Shown in pieces: positions 8,436 through 16,299 of a DNA stretch of 27,366 bases; the first letter of the stretch is position 1; every line of letters begins with the position of its first letter. The position numbers and the translations under genes were made by a program. This stretch comes from JBCDCP01 sp039181495 (lineage in GTDB: Bacteria > Pseudomonadota > Alphaproteobacteria > Rhizobiales > Tepidamorphaceae), in NCBI GenBank assembly GCA_039181495.1, contig JBCDCP010000025.1, positions 1 to 27,366 of the forward strand. Direction: 5' to 3'. Below the pieces are notes generated by a model. The model did no database searches and was not told the origin of the DNA. It was given only the letters and a program-made list of their open reading frames with translations.

Positions 8436-8693
8436 TATCCTTGTCCCCAGCCTTTGCGCCCATGGAGCCTTTGCGCGATTTCTCGACCCTCAAGGGCCAG
8501 TTCGCAGCAGCTGCAACCTGCGTGGTGCAGCTCGCGCGGCACAAGCGCGACAAAGGTCGCAATGCCGGGAAAGCGAGGGCAAATCGGGCGGATTGAGGCT
8601 GCCTGATCGATCTGTTTTCAGCCAAGGCGCATCTGAAGAAGGCCCGCGCCGGGCAGTCTTGCTGCCAGGCGCGGACTTTCAGACGCTAGGCCC
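8436..8693. other. Untranslated spacer inside the TRAP operon
   Basis: There are 258 bp between dctP and dctQ, unlike the 5 bp between dctQ and dctM. I see no gene in it. It carries a long hairpin next to the dctP stop (listed separately). The remainder may act as a leader for dctQM or hold a secondary promoter. Confidence 0.6.
8642..8676 (-). terminator. Strong hairpin between dctP and dctQ
   Basis: Two 15-base arms (8642-8656 and 8662-8676) pair with one mismatch and one G-U pair around a 5-base loop (CAAGA in the transcript), starting 17 bases after the dctP stop. The stem is very GC-rich. The bases after it on the minus strand are CCTTCTTC, a weak U tract, so it could be a partial terminator or an mRNA 3'-end stabiliser. 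Either would let the abundant binding protein be made in excess of the permeases. Confidence 0.65.
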
Positions 8694-9737
8694 TCAGCGC
8701 AAGTAGCCGAGATCGTTCCAGAGTTTGTATCCCTCACGGAACTCGGACAGCGAAGCCCAAACCTTGGCGAAGTTCTCGTTGCTGGCTTTCTCTTCTTCCA
8801 CCACTTCGAGCCACTTCTCTTCTAGTACGTCCAGGACGTCCTGGGGCCACTTGTGGATCGTGACGCCTTTTTCCTGGAGTTCCTTCAGAGCGGCGAACTG
8901 GATGGCTTCACCTTCGGCCATGCCGTAGGCGAAATTGGCTTCGCAGGCTGTTTCAATGACCGCTTTGGTTTGGTCATCAAGTGCATCCCACTCGTCGAGA
9001 TTGATCATCAACTCGAACATCGTCGACTGCTGGTGCCAGCCCGGGAAGTAGTAGTGCTTGGCCACCTGATAGAAGCCGAGCTTGAGGTCGATGGCGGGCA
9101 TCGAAAACTCGGTGGCATCGATCGAGCCGAGTTCAAGTGCCGGGAAGATATCACCGCCAGCCAGCAGCTGCGTCGACACATCGAGCTTCTGCATGACCTT
9201 TGCACCCAGACCGAAGAAGCGCATCTTCAGACCCTTCAGGTCATCGATCGATGTGATTTCCTCGCGGAACCAGCCGGAAGCCTCCGGCGCGATGACGCCG
9301 CAGATGATCGAGTGGATTCCGTAGCCATTGTAGATTTCTTCGAACAGCGGCTTGCCGCCACCGAACTTGTACCAGGCATAGTATTCATTGGCCGCAGGAC
9401 CGAATGGGACGGCAGAGAAGAGCGCCAGCGAGCTGTCCTTGCCGGTCCAGTAGCCGGATGTGGACCATGCTGCCTGCACGGCACCGGACTGCACGGCATC
9501 GAAGACTTCAAGTGCAGGCACAATGGCGCCAGGCTCTGCGTATTTCAGATTAATGGCCCCGTCGGTCATCGCGTTCAGTCGCTCGCTGAGCACTTTGCCC
9601 ATGGTGCCAAGCTGAACCAGTGATGACGGGAACGTGGCTGGCATATCCCAGTCAAGTTCCTGAACGGCATTGGCCGATCCAGCCGCGCCGAAAGCGAGCG
9701 ACAGCGACAGCGCTGTCGTTGCAAGCAACTTTTTCAC
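8694..9737 (-). CDS. dctP: TRAP transporter periplasmic substrate-binding protein (DctP, TakP-like)
   Basis: This 347-residue protein has a clear Sec signal peptide (MKKLLATTALSLSLAFGAAG, cleavage after the Ala-Asn-Ala at 22-24). The mature part resembles the 2-oxo acid binding protein TakP of Rhodobacter: ATFPSSLVQLGTMGKVLSE at the start, AVPFGPAANEYYAWYKFGGG near 109-128, SGWFREEI with a probable ligand Arg158, then AGGDIFPALELGSIDATEF and HYYFPGWHQQ. The TakP group binds 2-oxo acids, and a relative binds lactate with calcium. The start is GTG 9737, with GGGAGG 10 bases upstream; no alternative ATG fits the signal peptide. It is the first gene of the TRAP operon. The substrate is inferred, not shown. 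Confidence 0.93.
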   Translation of the reverse strand: MKKLLATTALSLSLAFGAAGSANAVQELDWDMPATFPSSLVQLGTMGKVLSERLNAMTDGAINLKYAEPGAIVPALEVFDAVQSGAVQAAWSTSGYWTGKDSSLALFSAVPFGPAANEYYAWYKFGGGKPLFEEIYNGYGIHSIICGVIAPEASGWFREEITSIDDLKGLKMRFFGLGAKVMQKLDVSTQLLAGGDIFPALELGSIDATEFSMPAIDLKLGFYQVAKHYYFPGWHQQSTMFELMINLDEWDALDDQTKAVIETACEANFAYGMAEGEAIQFAALKELQEKGVTIHKWPQDVLDVLEEKWLEVVEEEKASNENFAKVWASLSEFREGYKLWNDLGYLR

Positions 9738-10111
9738 GTGTGCATTCCTCCCTAGAATTGGGCCGTCGGCGTCTCATGCGCCGGGTCTGCCCCAAGGCTC
9801 GCGACACCGCCCATTGTTGTTTTCGACGGAAAAAGAAGAGCCTTATCGACGCCGCGAGCCTATGGACAGAACCCCAGCAAGGCAACGATTCATTGGTAGA
9901 AATACGAGCTGAACAGGGTCAAAGGTTCTTTTCTGCAGTGTTGAAGCCTTAAAGGGCGCCGTTTTTGAGCGACCCTTCTTGCGACGTATTGGGCATGTTG
10001 AACAACTCAACGAACGGCACCAGGTCCAGCACTATTGTGTCGGCGGCAACCGAAGCTCTCTGAACGCTTAGAAAGAGGCGGCACAACGATGCGACCATCC
10101 GAGGCATAGCA
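9738..10111. other. Divergent promoter region between dctP and the DUF6653 gene
   Basis: No gene is supported in these 374 bp. Short ORFs on both strands have no recognisable protein features. The region holds the dctP ribosome site near its left end. It also holds a 9-bp inverted repeat with widely spaced arms (AGGCTCGCG at 9795-9803, CGCGAGCCT at 9853-9861) and a small GTTGA-ACAAC-TCAAC hairpin or operator at 9997-10011. Promoters for both flanking genes should lie here, but I cannot place their -35 and -10 boxes with confidence. Confidence 0.5.
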
Positions 10112-10645
10112 ATGGCGACAGAGCCTACAGCGACGGGAACTGGCTGGAGTTCGTGGTTCGCTCGCGCCATGACGATGGATGACGCAACCTGGGACAGGCA
10201 CGCCAACCCATGGAGCGTGTGGACGCGGGTGGCGACGCTGCCATTGCTTCTACTGGCGATCTACAGCGCCCACTGGATCGGCTGGTGGAGCCTTGCACCG
10301 GTTGCGGCGGCCTGCCTCTGGGTCTGGTACAACCCGCGGGCCTTCCCGCCTCCGGCCACGACCGATAGCTGGGCCGCGCGGGGCACATTGGGCGAGCGAG
10401 TGTGGCTCAATCGCGCCAACATTCCGATCCCCGCGCACCATGCCCGCGCAGCGATTGTGCTTTCGGTCATCAGCACTCTGGGCGTGCCGGTTTGTATCTT
10501 TGGGCTTGTTGTTGCCGACCCTTGGGCAGTGATCGCTGGCGGGACGATCATCTATGCAGGAAAGCTGTGGTTCGTGGACCGTATGGTCTGGCTCTATCAG
10601 GACATGCAGGACGCCCATCCGGACTATGCGTCGTGGTTGCGTTGA
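10112..10645 (+). CDS. DUF6653-like small membrane protein
   Basis: This 177-residue protein opens with a soluble stretch, then the conserved-looking DDATWDRHANPWSVWTRVAT. Two hydrophobic hairpins follow (about residues 44-72 and 112-150), and it ends in KLWFVDRMVWLYQDM and DYASWLR. The RHANPWSxWTR block, the GxLGERxWLxR block in the middle and the WFxDRMVWL block fit the uncharacterised family I know as DUF6653. Four membrane helices are likely. GAGG lies 8 bases before the ATG. It is divergent from the TRAP operon and convergent with the hydroxy acid dehydrogenase gene. No function is known. Confidence 0.65.
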   Translation: MATEPTATGTGWSSWFARAMTMDDATWDRHANPWSVWTRVATLPLLLLAIYSAHWIGWWSLAPVAAACLWVWYNPRAFPPPATTDSWAARGTLGERVWLNRANIPIPAHHARAAIVLSVISTLGVPVCIFGLVVADPWAVIAGGTIIYAGKLWFVDRMVWLYQDMQDAHPDYASWLR

Positions 10646-10712
10646 TCAGCGCAGGATCATGACCCGGCGACCGAACCACCGATGGTGGACCTGTTATCGT
10701 CGAGCCCAAGCC

Positions 10713-11870
10713 TCAGCGGGCGTTGTGGCCGTAGTCGTCGACCAGGATTGACCGATCCACATCGGCAAGCAGCCGGTGACCACAAAGTGCCATGGTGACA
10801 TCGAGTTCCTTGTGGATGACCTCCAGCGTCTTGGTGACCCCCGCCTGCCCCATCGCTCCCAGACCATAGAGAAAGGCGCGACCGATATAGGTGCCCTTGG
10901 CACCGAGCGCCAAGGCCTTGAGCACATCCTGCCCGGAGCGAATGCCACTATCGAAATGGATCTCGACCTTGTCGCCCACCGCATCGACAATCTCTGGCAA
11001 TACGGTGATCGCCGATTGGGCTCCATCGAGCTGACGCCCGCCATGGTTAGAGACGATCAGGGCCTCGGCACCGGTGTCCGCTGCGCGGCGGGCATCTTCG
11101 ACATCGAGTATGCCCTTGAGGATCAGGGGGCCACCCCATTGCTCTTGGACCCAGGCGACATCGTCCCATGACAATGACGGGTCGAACTGTTCCGCAGTCC
11201 ACTCGGCGAGGCTCGACATATCGTCGACGCCGGTGACGTGGCCAACAATGTTGCCGAAGCCGCGACGTTTGGTGCCCATCATTCCCATGCACCAACGCGG
11301 CTTCGTCGCCATATTGATCAGATTGGCGATGGTCAGTTTGGGCGGCGCGGTTAGCCCGTTGCGCAGATCCTTGTGGCGCTGGGCGAGGATCTGCAGATCC
11401 AGCGTCAGCACCAAAGCCGAACAGCCTGCCTCCTTGGCCCGGCCGATCAGGCGCTCCATGAAGCCACGGTCCTTCATCATATAGAGCTGGAACCAAAATG
11501 GCTTTGACGTGTTCTCGGCGACGTCCTCGATCGAACAGATGCTCATGGTCGAAAGCGTGAATGGAACACCAAACGCCTCGGCTGCCTTGGCGGCAAGGAT
11601 TTCGCCATCTGCATGCTGCATGCCCGTCAATCCGGTCGGCGCAAGAGCCACCGGCATCGAAACGTCCTGGCCGATCATGGTCACGGATGTTGAACGGTTG
11701 GTCATGTCGACGGCAACGCGCTGCCGCAGCAGGATATCGTCAAAGTCAGTCGAGTTACGGCGATAGGTGTTCTCGGTCCAGGCACCGGAATCGGCATAAT
11801 CATAGAACATCCGAGGGACGCGGCGCTCGGCCAGAACACGCAGATCTTCGATATTGGTTATGACGGGCAT
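10713..11870 (-). CDS. FMN-dependent alpha-hydroxy acid dehydrogenase (LldD-like)
   Basis: This is a 385-residue TIM-barrel flavoprotein of the L-lactate dehydrogenase / glycolate oxidase family, which oxidises 2-hydroxy acids to 2-oxo acids. Visible active-site elements are Tyr23 in FYDYADSGA, the MPVALAPTGLTGM FMN segment, Tyr130 in FWFQLYM, Asp158 in LTLDLQ, Lys252 in LILKGI, catalytic His276 and substrate Arg279 in SNHGGRQLDGA, and the phosphate-binding DSGIRSGQDVLKALALGA. Length fits LldD (about 380-396). The ATG at 11870 has GGGAG 5 bases upstream; a GTG two codons earlier overlaps that site and is less likely. It lies about 1 kb beyond the TRAP operon with a TakP-like binding protein, so a shared 2-oxo or 2-hydroxy acid substrate is plausible. 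The exact substrate cannot be read from sequence. Confidence 0.93.
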   Translation of the reverse strand: MPVITNIEDLRVLAERRVPRMFYDYADSGAWTENTYRRNSTDFDDILLRQRVAVDMTNRSTSVTMIGQDVSMPVALAPTGLTGMQHADGEILAAKAAEAFGVPFTLSTMSICSIEDVAENTSKPFWFQLYMMKDRGFMERLIGRAKEAGCSALVLTLDLQILAQRHKDLRNGLTAPPKLTIANLINMATKPRWCMGMMGTKRRGFGNIVGHVTGVDDMSSLAEWTAEQFDPSLSWDDVAWVQEQWGGPLILKGILDVEDARRAADTGAEALIVSNHGGRQLDGAQSAITVLPEIVDAVGDKVEIHFDSGIRSGQDVLKALALGAKGTYIGRAFLYGLGAMGQAGVTKTLEVIHKELDVTMALCGHRLLADVDRSILVDDYGHNAR

Positions 11871-11984
11871 TGCCACTCCCTCGCGTTACGTCTTGTCTTG
11901 CGACCGGCGCCATGCTTGCGCGGCAGCGATATGCAGGCAATCCTTAGCCGGAGCAAGCCTCAGCCCATTGCCTTGAGCCATGTC

Positions 11985-12623
11985 ATGCCGCTGCAGAACC
12001 GGATGGACCCCGAAGGTGTGCCGCACGCGGTAACGGCACGCGGCACCTGCATGGGAAATCGCGGCGGCAGGCTGCATGAGCCAGAACCCAAGACGCTGCT
12101 CAACCCAGCCTGGACGTCGAGGCGCTGGGTCAACCGTCGCTGGATCATCTGCCGGCTAGAGTTCGATGGTCGGCATCGTGATGTGTGGGAACAGAGCTAC
12201 ACCGAGTTCTTCTTTCTCGATGAGGTAACGGCACTCGCGGCAGGCCACAGGCCCTGTTTCGAGTGCCGGCGCGCGGACGCGGCGCGCTTCTTCAATTGCC
12301 TGCGTCAGGATAAGGCGTGGCGACGGCTGAACCCGGGCGTTGATGCTGTGGATCAGGTTCTGCATGCGCAACGCACGCGAGCGAAAAAGCCGAAGGTCAA
12401 GAAACTTGAGGCACTTCCCGATGGCGCGGTCGTACAGGATGGGGCCAACTTCCTCACACGCCAGGCGGCGACGTGGCTGCGTTGGGCTCACGATGGCTGG
12501 CATCCCGGTCCGGCGCCCGGCAAGAAGGCGCGCCTGTGTACGCCGCCAATCACGATTGCCGCGCTGAAGGCCGGCTATCAACCCGGTCTGGTTCTTGCCA
12601 GCGATCTTGCGCCGGCCCGCTAG
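11985..12623 (+). CDS. Conserved hypothetical protein with CxxC motif
   Basis: This 212-residue soluble protein belongs to a widespread but uncharacterised group that I recognise by its blocks: ARGTCMGNRGGRLH near 18-31, SYTEFFFLDEVTALAAGHRP then CFECRRADAARF near 71-103, LPDGAVV near 144, and TPPITIAALKAGYQP near 186-200. The GHRPCFECRR segment (Cys91, Cys94) resembles a metal-binding knuckle of the Ada zinc-domain type, but only one Cys pair is obvious, so metal binding is uncertain. The ATG at 11985 is chosen because conservation begins there; the frame stays open upstream to 11898, and the ribosome site is weak. Its stop codon overlaps that of the convergent EamA gene in the tetranucleotide CTAG at 12620-12623. 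Confidence 0.75.
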   Translation: MPLQNRMDPEGVPHAVTARGTCMGNRGGRLHEPEPKTLLNPAWTSRRWVNRRWIICRLEFDGRHRDVWEQSYTEFFFLDEVTALAAGHRPCFECRRADAARFFNCLRQDKAWRRLNPGVDAVDQVLHAQRTRAKKPKVKKLEALPDGAVVQDGANFLTRQAATWLRWAHDGWHPGPAPGKKARLCTPPITIAALKAGYQPGLVLASDLAPAR

Positions 12624-13537
12624 GCTGGCTTTCGCAGCACCTTTCGTAAAATGCGCCCATCGATGGCCAACAGGCTCATGCCGATGAGCGCCATGCCGAG
12701 CGCGTCGGTCACCGATAACCGCTCGCCGAGAAAGACCGCTCCCAGCAACACCGCACTTACCGGAACCAACAAGGTGACCAGCATGATGTTGGTGGCACCT
12801 GCCGCCCGGATGATGGCGAAGAACAGAAGATAGGCCAGAGCGGTGGCCGGGATGGCCAGCAATACCAGCGACCACACGACAGTTGGGCTCGGCCAGCCGA
12901 GAGTCCAGGGCTGATCGACGATCAGTACAATGGGGATCATCATCATGCTCGACATGGTAAGCTGCCCCATGGCACTGGCGAAGGGCGGCACGTTCTGAAA
13001 CCGCCGTGCCCATATGCTTGAGAATGCATAGGAGATCGCCGCACCGACACAGGCGATCTGGCCCGCAACGGCGAGCGTCAGGCCGCCGAGAGCCTCAATG
13101 CCGATCAGGCAGATGACGCCAAGAAATCCGAGAACGACACCGAAGGCGCGGTTGGCTCTCAACTTCTCATCCTGGGTCAGAAAGTGCGCCAGGATCACGG
13201 TGAACACCGGTGTCATGGCATTCAGGATCGAGGCAAGACCCGCGCCGATCTGGGTCTGGCCGTAGACCAGAAGGCTGAACGGGATGACGTTGTTGAGCAG
13301 CCCCATCACTGCGAATGCGGCCCAGATTCTCAGTCCCGGCAGGGCGACCCCGACAAATGGCCGAATGACATGCAGTGTCAGGGCGGCCAAAGCGACGCGC
13401 ACCAGCACGATCGTGAAGGGCGGCAGTTCCGCAACCGCAATCTTCTGGAACAGGAACGACCCGCCCCAAAGAACCGACAGCAGAATCAGCATGGCCCATT
13501 CGCGGGCGGTCATCTGGGCGCGGATTGGCTGAGACAT
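12620..13537 (-). CDS. DMT superfamily exporter (two EamA domains)
   Basis: This 305-residue inner-membrane protein has ten predicted helices arranged as two EamA repeats. The first repeat starts at LILLSVLWGGSFLFQKIAV and includes LLNNVIPFSLLVYGQTQI then GAGLASILNAMTPVFTVILA. The second begins near residue 155 and includes the paired LVTLLVPVSAVLLGAVFLGE segment and the typical GMALIGMSLLAIDGR ending. Members export amino acids or other small metabolites, but the substrate cannot be inferred here. The ATG at 13537 is the first start in frame with the membrane domain. It appears to be a single-gene unit, convergent with the CxxC hypothetical. Confidence 0.92.
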   Translation of the reverse strand: MSQPIRAQMTAREWAMLILLSVLWGGSFLFQKIAVAELPPFTIVLVRVALAALTLHVIRPFVGVALPGLRIWAAFAVMGLLNNVIPFSLLVYGQTQIGAGLASILNAMTPVFTVILAHFLTQDEKLRANRAFGVVLGFLGVICLIGIEALGGLTLAVAGQIACVGAAISYAFSSIWARRFQNVPPFASAMGQLTMSSMMMIPIVLIVDQPWTLGWPSPTVVWSLVLLAIPATALAYLLFFAIIRAAGATNIMLVTLLVPVSAVLLGAVFLGERLSVTDALGMALIGMSLLAIDGRILRKVLRKPA

Positions 13538-13644
13538 GATTGAGGTTCTGGTGTGGTCGGCCGAGCCGCCGGTTTAGGGCGCCGGCGCCAGCTGCACCAC
13601 CCGTTTCCTGCAGGGCTGTATTGCGCTTTGCGAGTGGTGCGCGC

Positions 13645-14172
13645 TCAGACGAGAGCAGTCTTCCGCATGAACACCTGCTCCATTACCGGCGGGCCCCAAC
13701 GCGTCGTCTCCGCCTCGCTTTGCAGCTTGAAGCCGTGCCGCTCATACAGCAGGAGGGCCGCGTCGAGACCACGAAATGTCTCCAGCAGCACAGTGTGATG
13801 ACCCACCTCGCTGCAGAACGACAACGCCTCATGCATCAGTGTATGGCCGATACCGCGCTGCTGTCTCGAAGGTGCGACGATGAACCAACGCAGTTTGGCA
13901 TCGGCATCCTGAGCGGGTGCGGAGACGCCATCCACCGCAAGACCGCCGACACAGTCTCCGTCGGTCCAGGCGTGCAGCAGGCGATCGCGTGCGGGGTCGT
14001 AGCTGGACAGAAACTCCCCCAACCCGCTGCAAAGTGCAGCTTCGAAGCCATGCCCGAAGCCATGGTGTGTCGCATAGTATTTCGCCTGCAATTCGATCAG
14101 TGCGCCAGTCACGCCCGGTCTCCAGCCATGGTCGATCACGAATTGGCTCTCGGTGCCGTGTTGGTCGTGCAT
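13645..14172 (-). CDS. GNAT family N-acetyltransferase
   Basis: This is a 175-residue single-domain protein with the GNAT core. Strand beta4 and the acetyl-CoA pyrophosphate loop read AKLRWFIVAP then SRQQRGIGHTLMHEAL (Gln104-Gln105-Arg106-Gly107-Ile108-Gly109), and the C-terminal motif AALLLYERHGFKL is typical. The block TVLLETFRGLDAA corresponds to motif B. The substrate is unknown. The ATG at 14172 is preferred; a GTG at 14184 would add four residues. It is divergent from the AEC carrier gene, with 82 bp between the starts, so both promoters must sit in that short gap. Confidence 0.9.
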   Translation of the reverse strand: MHDQHGTESQFVIDHGWRPGVTGALIELQAKYYATHHGFGHGFEAALCSGLGEFLSSYDPARDRLLHAWTDGDCVGGLAVDGVSAPAQDADAKLRWFIVAPSRQQRGIGHTLMHEALSFCSEVGHHTVLLETFRGLDAALLLYERHGFKLQSEAETTRWGPPVMEQVFMRKTALV

Positions 14173-14254
14173 CTGGCGTCTCACTCGTCATTCGATTGGC
14201 CGCGTATTATAGGACCGTCGCCCCGTCTGCTGCCACCCGATTACGGACACCAGC

Positions 14255-15187
14255 GTGACCGCTGTTCTGCTGCTCACATTCCCGTTCTTCGCCGTGTGCC
14301 TTCTCGGCTGGATTGCCGCCCGCAGCGGCATGCTCAGCGATGGCGCTGTTCGCAGCCTCAATGTGTTTGTCTTCAATTTCGCCATGCCCGCTCTCATCAT
14401 TGGAGCGATTTCACGGGCTGATTTTGCGCAGCTCCTCAATTGGCAGATGGCACTCGGCTGGTTGGCTGCCGGGCTCGTGGTTTTTGCTGTCGGCGCACTG
14501 GCTGCACGCTTGATTCTGGGCTCAGCCAGCACCGGGGCCCAGTGGGCGATCGCCGGACAGGCGGCAGCGGTTGGAAATATCGGGTTCCTTGCACTTCCGC
14601 TGACCTACGGCGCATTCGGCGAGGCGGCGGTTGGTCCCATCATCATTGCTCTGGTGGTCGATCTGGTCATTCTGATTCCTCTGTCTATCGCCGTCCTCGA
14701 AGGGACCGGATCGGTCAGGCGGATGATAAAGGGTGTCGCCCTGAACCCCTTCATCCTGTCGATCTTCGCTGGCCTCGCGCTAGCCTTTTCCGGTGTTGGC
14801 CTGCCGGCTGCACTCGACAGCCTGGCGCAGTTCCTCGGTGCGGCGGCCAGTCCTGCCGCGCTGTTTGCACTTGGCGCCTCGCTTGCGGGGCGTTCGGCCG
14901 GGGATGGTCTGCCCCTCGTCGCCAGCCTCTCGGTCCTCAAGCTTCTGGTTCATCCCGGACTGGTCTTTGTACTGCTGCACCCGTTGCTGGGCGTGCCGAT
15001 ACCCGCGACCGCCATTGCCGTCAGCATCGCCGCAATGCCGGTTGCGGGGAATGTCTTCGTCATCGCCGAACGCTATGGCGTGCTCGTCAGGGACATGTCC
15101 GCGGCGGTATTGATCTCAACCGTTGTTTGCGTTGCCACCGTGTCGATGATGCTGGCCTGGGCACTGGGTGTGGCCGGTTTGACGTAA
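14255..15187 (+). CDS. AEC family (auxin efflux carrier-like) transporter
   Basis: This 310-residue polytopic protein starts at a GTG. Its blocks GWIAARSGMLSDGAVRSLNV, FVFNFAMPALIIGAISR, AAVGNIGFLALPLTYGAFGE and AVSIAAMPVAGNVFVIAERY are those of bacterial AEC carriers, with ten helices in two inverted five-helix halves. Bacterial relatives move malonate, malate or other organic acids, so it might deal with the same class of compound as the TRAP system, but the substrate is not evident. The ribosome site before the GTG is weak (GGACACC). It is followed by a 234-bp gap and then the ABC-like gene on the same strand. Confidence 0.88.
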   Translation: MTAVLLLTFPFFAVCLLGWIAARSGMLSDGAVRSLNVFVFNFAMPALIIGAISRADFAQLLNWQMALGWLAAGLVVFAVGALAARLILGSASTGAQWAIAGQAAAVGNIGFLALPLTYGAFGEAAVGPIIIALVVDLVILIPLSIAVLEGTGSVRRMIKGVALNPFILSIFAGLALAFSGVGLPAALDSLAQFLGAAASPAALFALGASLAGRSAGDGLPLVASLSVLKLLVHPGLVFVLLHPLLGVPIPATAIAVSIAAMPVAGNVFVIAERYGVLVRDMSAAVLISTVVCVATVSMMLAWALGVAGLT

Positions 15188-15421
15188 GCGCGGTTCCCAA
15201 TGGGGGATTGTGCGCTAGCGATGGTTGTATCGCCGCCGTATCTTCTGACAGTCCAGTTGTTCGCCGAGGGCTCAGGCAGGTGATTGGCGAAGATTACTGA
15301 ACGCAGAGAAACTCCGTCCTAGTGCTGCTTTGTCTCTGCCACCGGTCCGCTTTGCAACACGCGATGCGCGACCGTGTTTGTTGGTGCGTGTGGGGCACAT
15401 CCCACGTGATGGAGTTCGGGC

Positions 15422-16192
15422 ATGGATGCCATCGTTGCCGCGAATGGACATGATCTGGACGGCGACCCGACAACATCGGATACGGACGGCTCCGTACCTG
15501 CGTTGCTTTCGGCATTGAATGTCTGGCTGATCACCCGGCGCGGCGACACCGAACGCCATGTTCTGAGCAATTGCAGCCTGACTGTACGTCCAGATGAAAT
15601 CGTGTCGATCGAGGGTCGGCCGCAAAGCGGGCGGCCGGAGTTCATGGCCATCCTTGCCGGCTTCGAGACGCCAACGCGCGGTACGGTGTTGTTCGAGGAT
15701 GGACCTCTGATCAACCCCATGGGCGGGGTGGAAGCAACGCGACGGCGGCGCCAGATCGGTCATCTGTTTGCCGCCGGTATGCTGCTTCCAGGGCTTTCCG
15801 CCACCGAAAATGTCCGCGCCGTCCTCGAAGGCCTGCACCAACCCGATCAGACCGGAGAAACACTCGAACGCGAAGCCATAGAGGCACTTCGGCGCGCCGG
15901 CTTCGACGGCGATCCCGATGTCCCTGTCAGCACGCTGGGCCGCCCAATGCGCATTCGAGTGGGACTGGCGACCAGCCTTGTCAAGAAGCCAAAGATCCTG
16001 CTGTGCGATGCGCCGGCAGACGGGCTTTCCAAAGACGATGCGGCTGCCCTGTTTGACCAATTCGATGCGTTGCGCCGCGATAAAGGCCTGGCCATCGTGC
16101 ATGCGACAGTAGACACGGGTCATGCTGCCCGCGCCGACCGGCAATTCTTGCTTGAGCATGGTCGTCTCAGGCGGGCGGAACATCAGTCTTGA
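15422..16192 (+). CDS. ABC ATPase-like protein with all nucleotide motifs degenerate
   Basis: This 256-residue protein aligns along its full length with ABC ATP-binding subunits of the LolD/FtsE type (HVLSNCSLTVRPDEIVSIEG, then LLPGLSATENV and AADRQFLLEHG-like ends), yet each catalytic motif is altered. Walker A reads GRPQSGRPE (residues 65-73), so the Lys is Arg71 and the Ser/Thr is Pro72. The Q-loop Gln is Ala117. The LSGGQ signature is LGRPM (172-176). Walker B keeps Asp196, but the catalytic Glu is Ala197. The H-loop His is Val230, and the D-loop Asp is Ser203. ATP hydrolysis is therefore very unlikely. The frame is intact, and GGAG lies 7 bases before the ATG. No permease gene is adjacent; the Pat-type gene follows after 107 bp. 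Likely a pseudo-ATPase with a regulatory or structural role (inference). Confidence 0.8.
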   Translation: MDAIVAANGHDLDGDPTTSDTDGSVPALLSALNVWLITRRGDTERHVLSNCSLTVRPDEIVSIEGRPQSGRPEFMAILAGFETPTRGTVLFEDGPLINPMGGVEATRRRRQIGHLFAAGMLLPGLSATENVRAVLEGLHQPDQTGETLEREAIEALRRAGFDGDPDVPVSTLGRPMRIRVGLATSLVKKPKILLCDAPADGLSKDDAAALFDQFDALRRDKGLAIVHATVDTGHAARADRQFLLEHGRLRRAEHQS

Positions 16193-16299
16193 GCCCAGCT
16201 TCATGCTGCTCCAGGATCCCGTGACACCGATCAAGTAGCAGACGCTTTGAGGGGCGTAGGTCTACCCGCGCCATCGTCCCAGGACACACGAGCACGGCC

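Noticed and set aside
8853..9623. 256-codon plus-strand frame opposite dctP
   Set aside because: The minus strand encodes a full DctP with signal peptide and family motifs; the antisense product resembles nothing.
12156..13013. 285-codon minus-strand frame crossing the EamA and CxxC hypothetical genes
   Set aside because: It spans the end of one gene in a shifted frame and the antisense of another, so it cannot be a real gene alongside two supported ones.
13540..14421. 293-codon plus-strand frame opposite the GNAT gene
   Set aside because: The GNAT acetyl-CoA motif is on the minus strand; the plus-strand frame also runs into the AEC carrier start in another frame.
14440..15300. 286-codon plus-strand frame inside the AEC carrier gene
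   Set aside because: It is a +1-type shadow of a clear membrane carrier, rich in Arg, Gly and Ser as typical for shifted GC-rich frames.
15272..16234. 320-codon minus-strand frame opposite the ABC-like gene
   Set aside because: I considered whether this was the real gene, since the ABC-like protein has degenerate motifs. The plus-strand product aligns with ABC ATPases along its full length and has a ribosome site, while the minus-strand product has no recognisable features.
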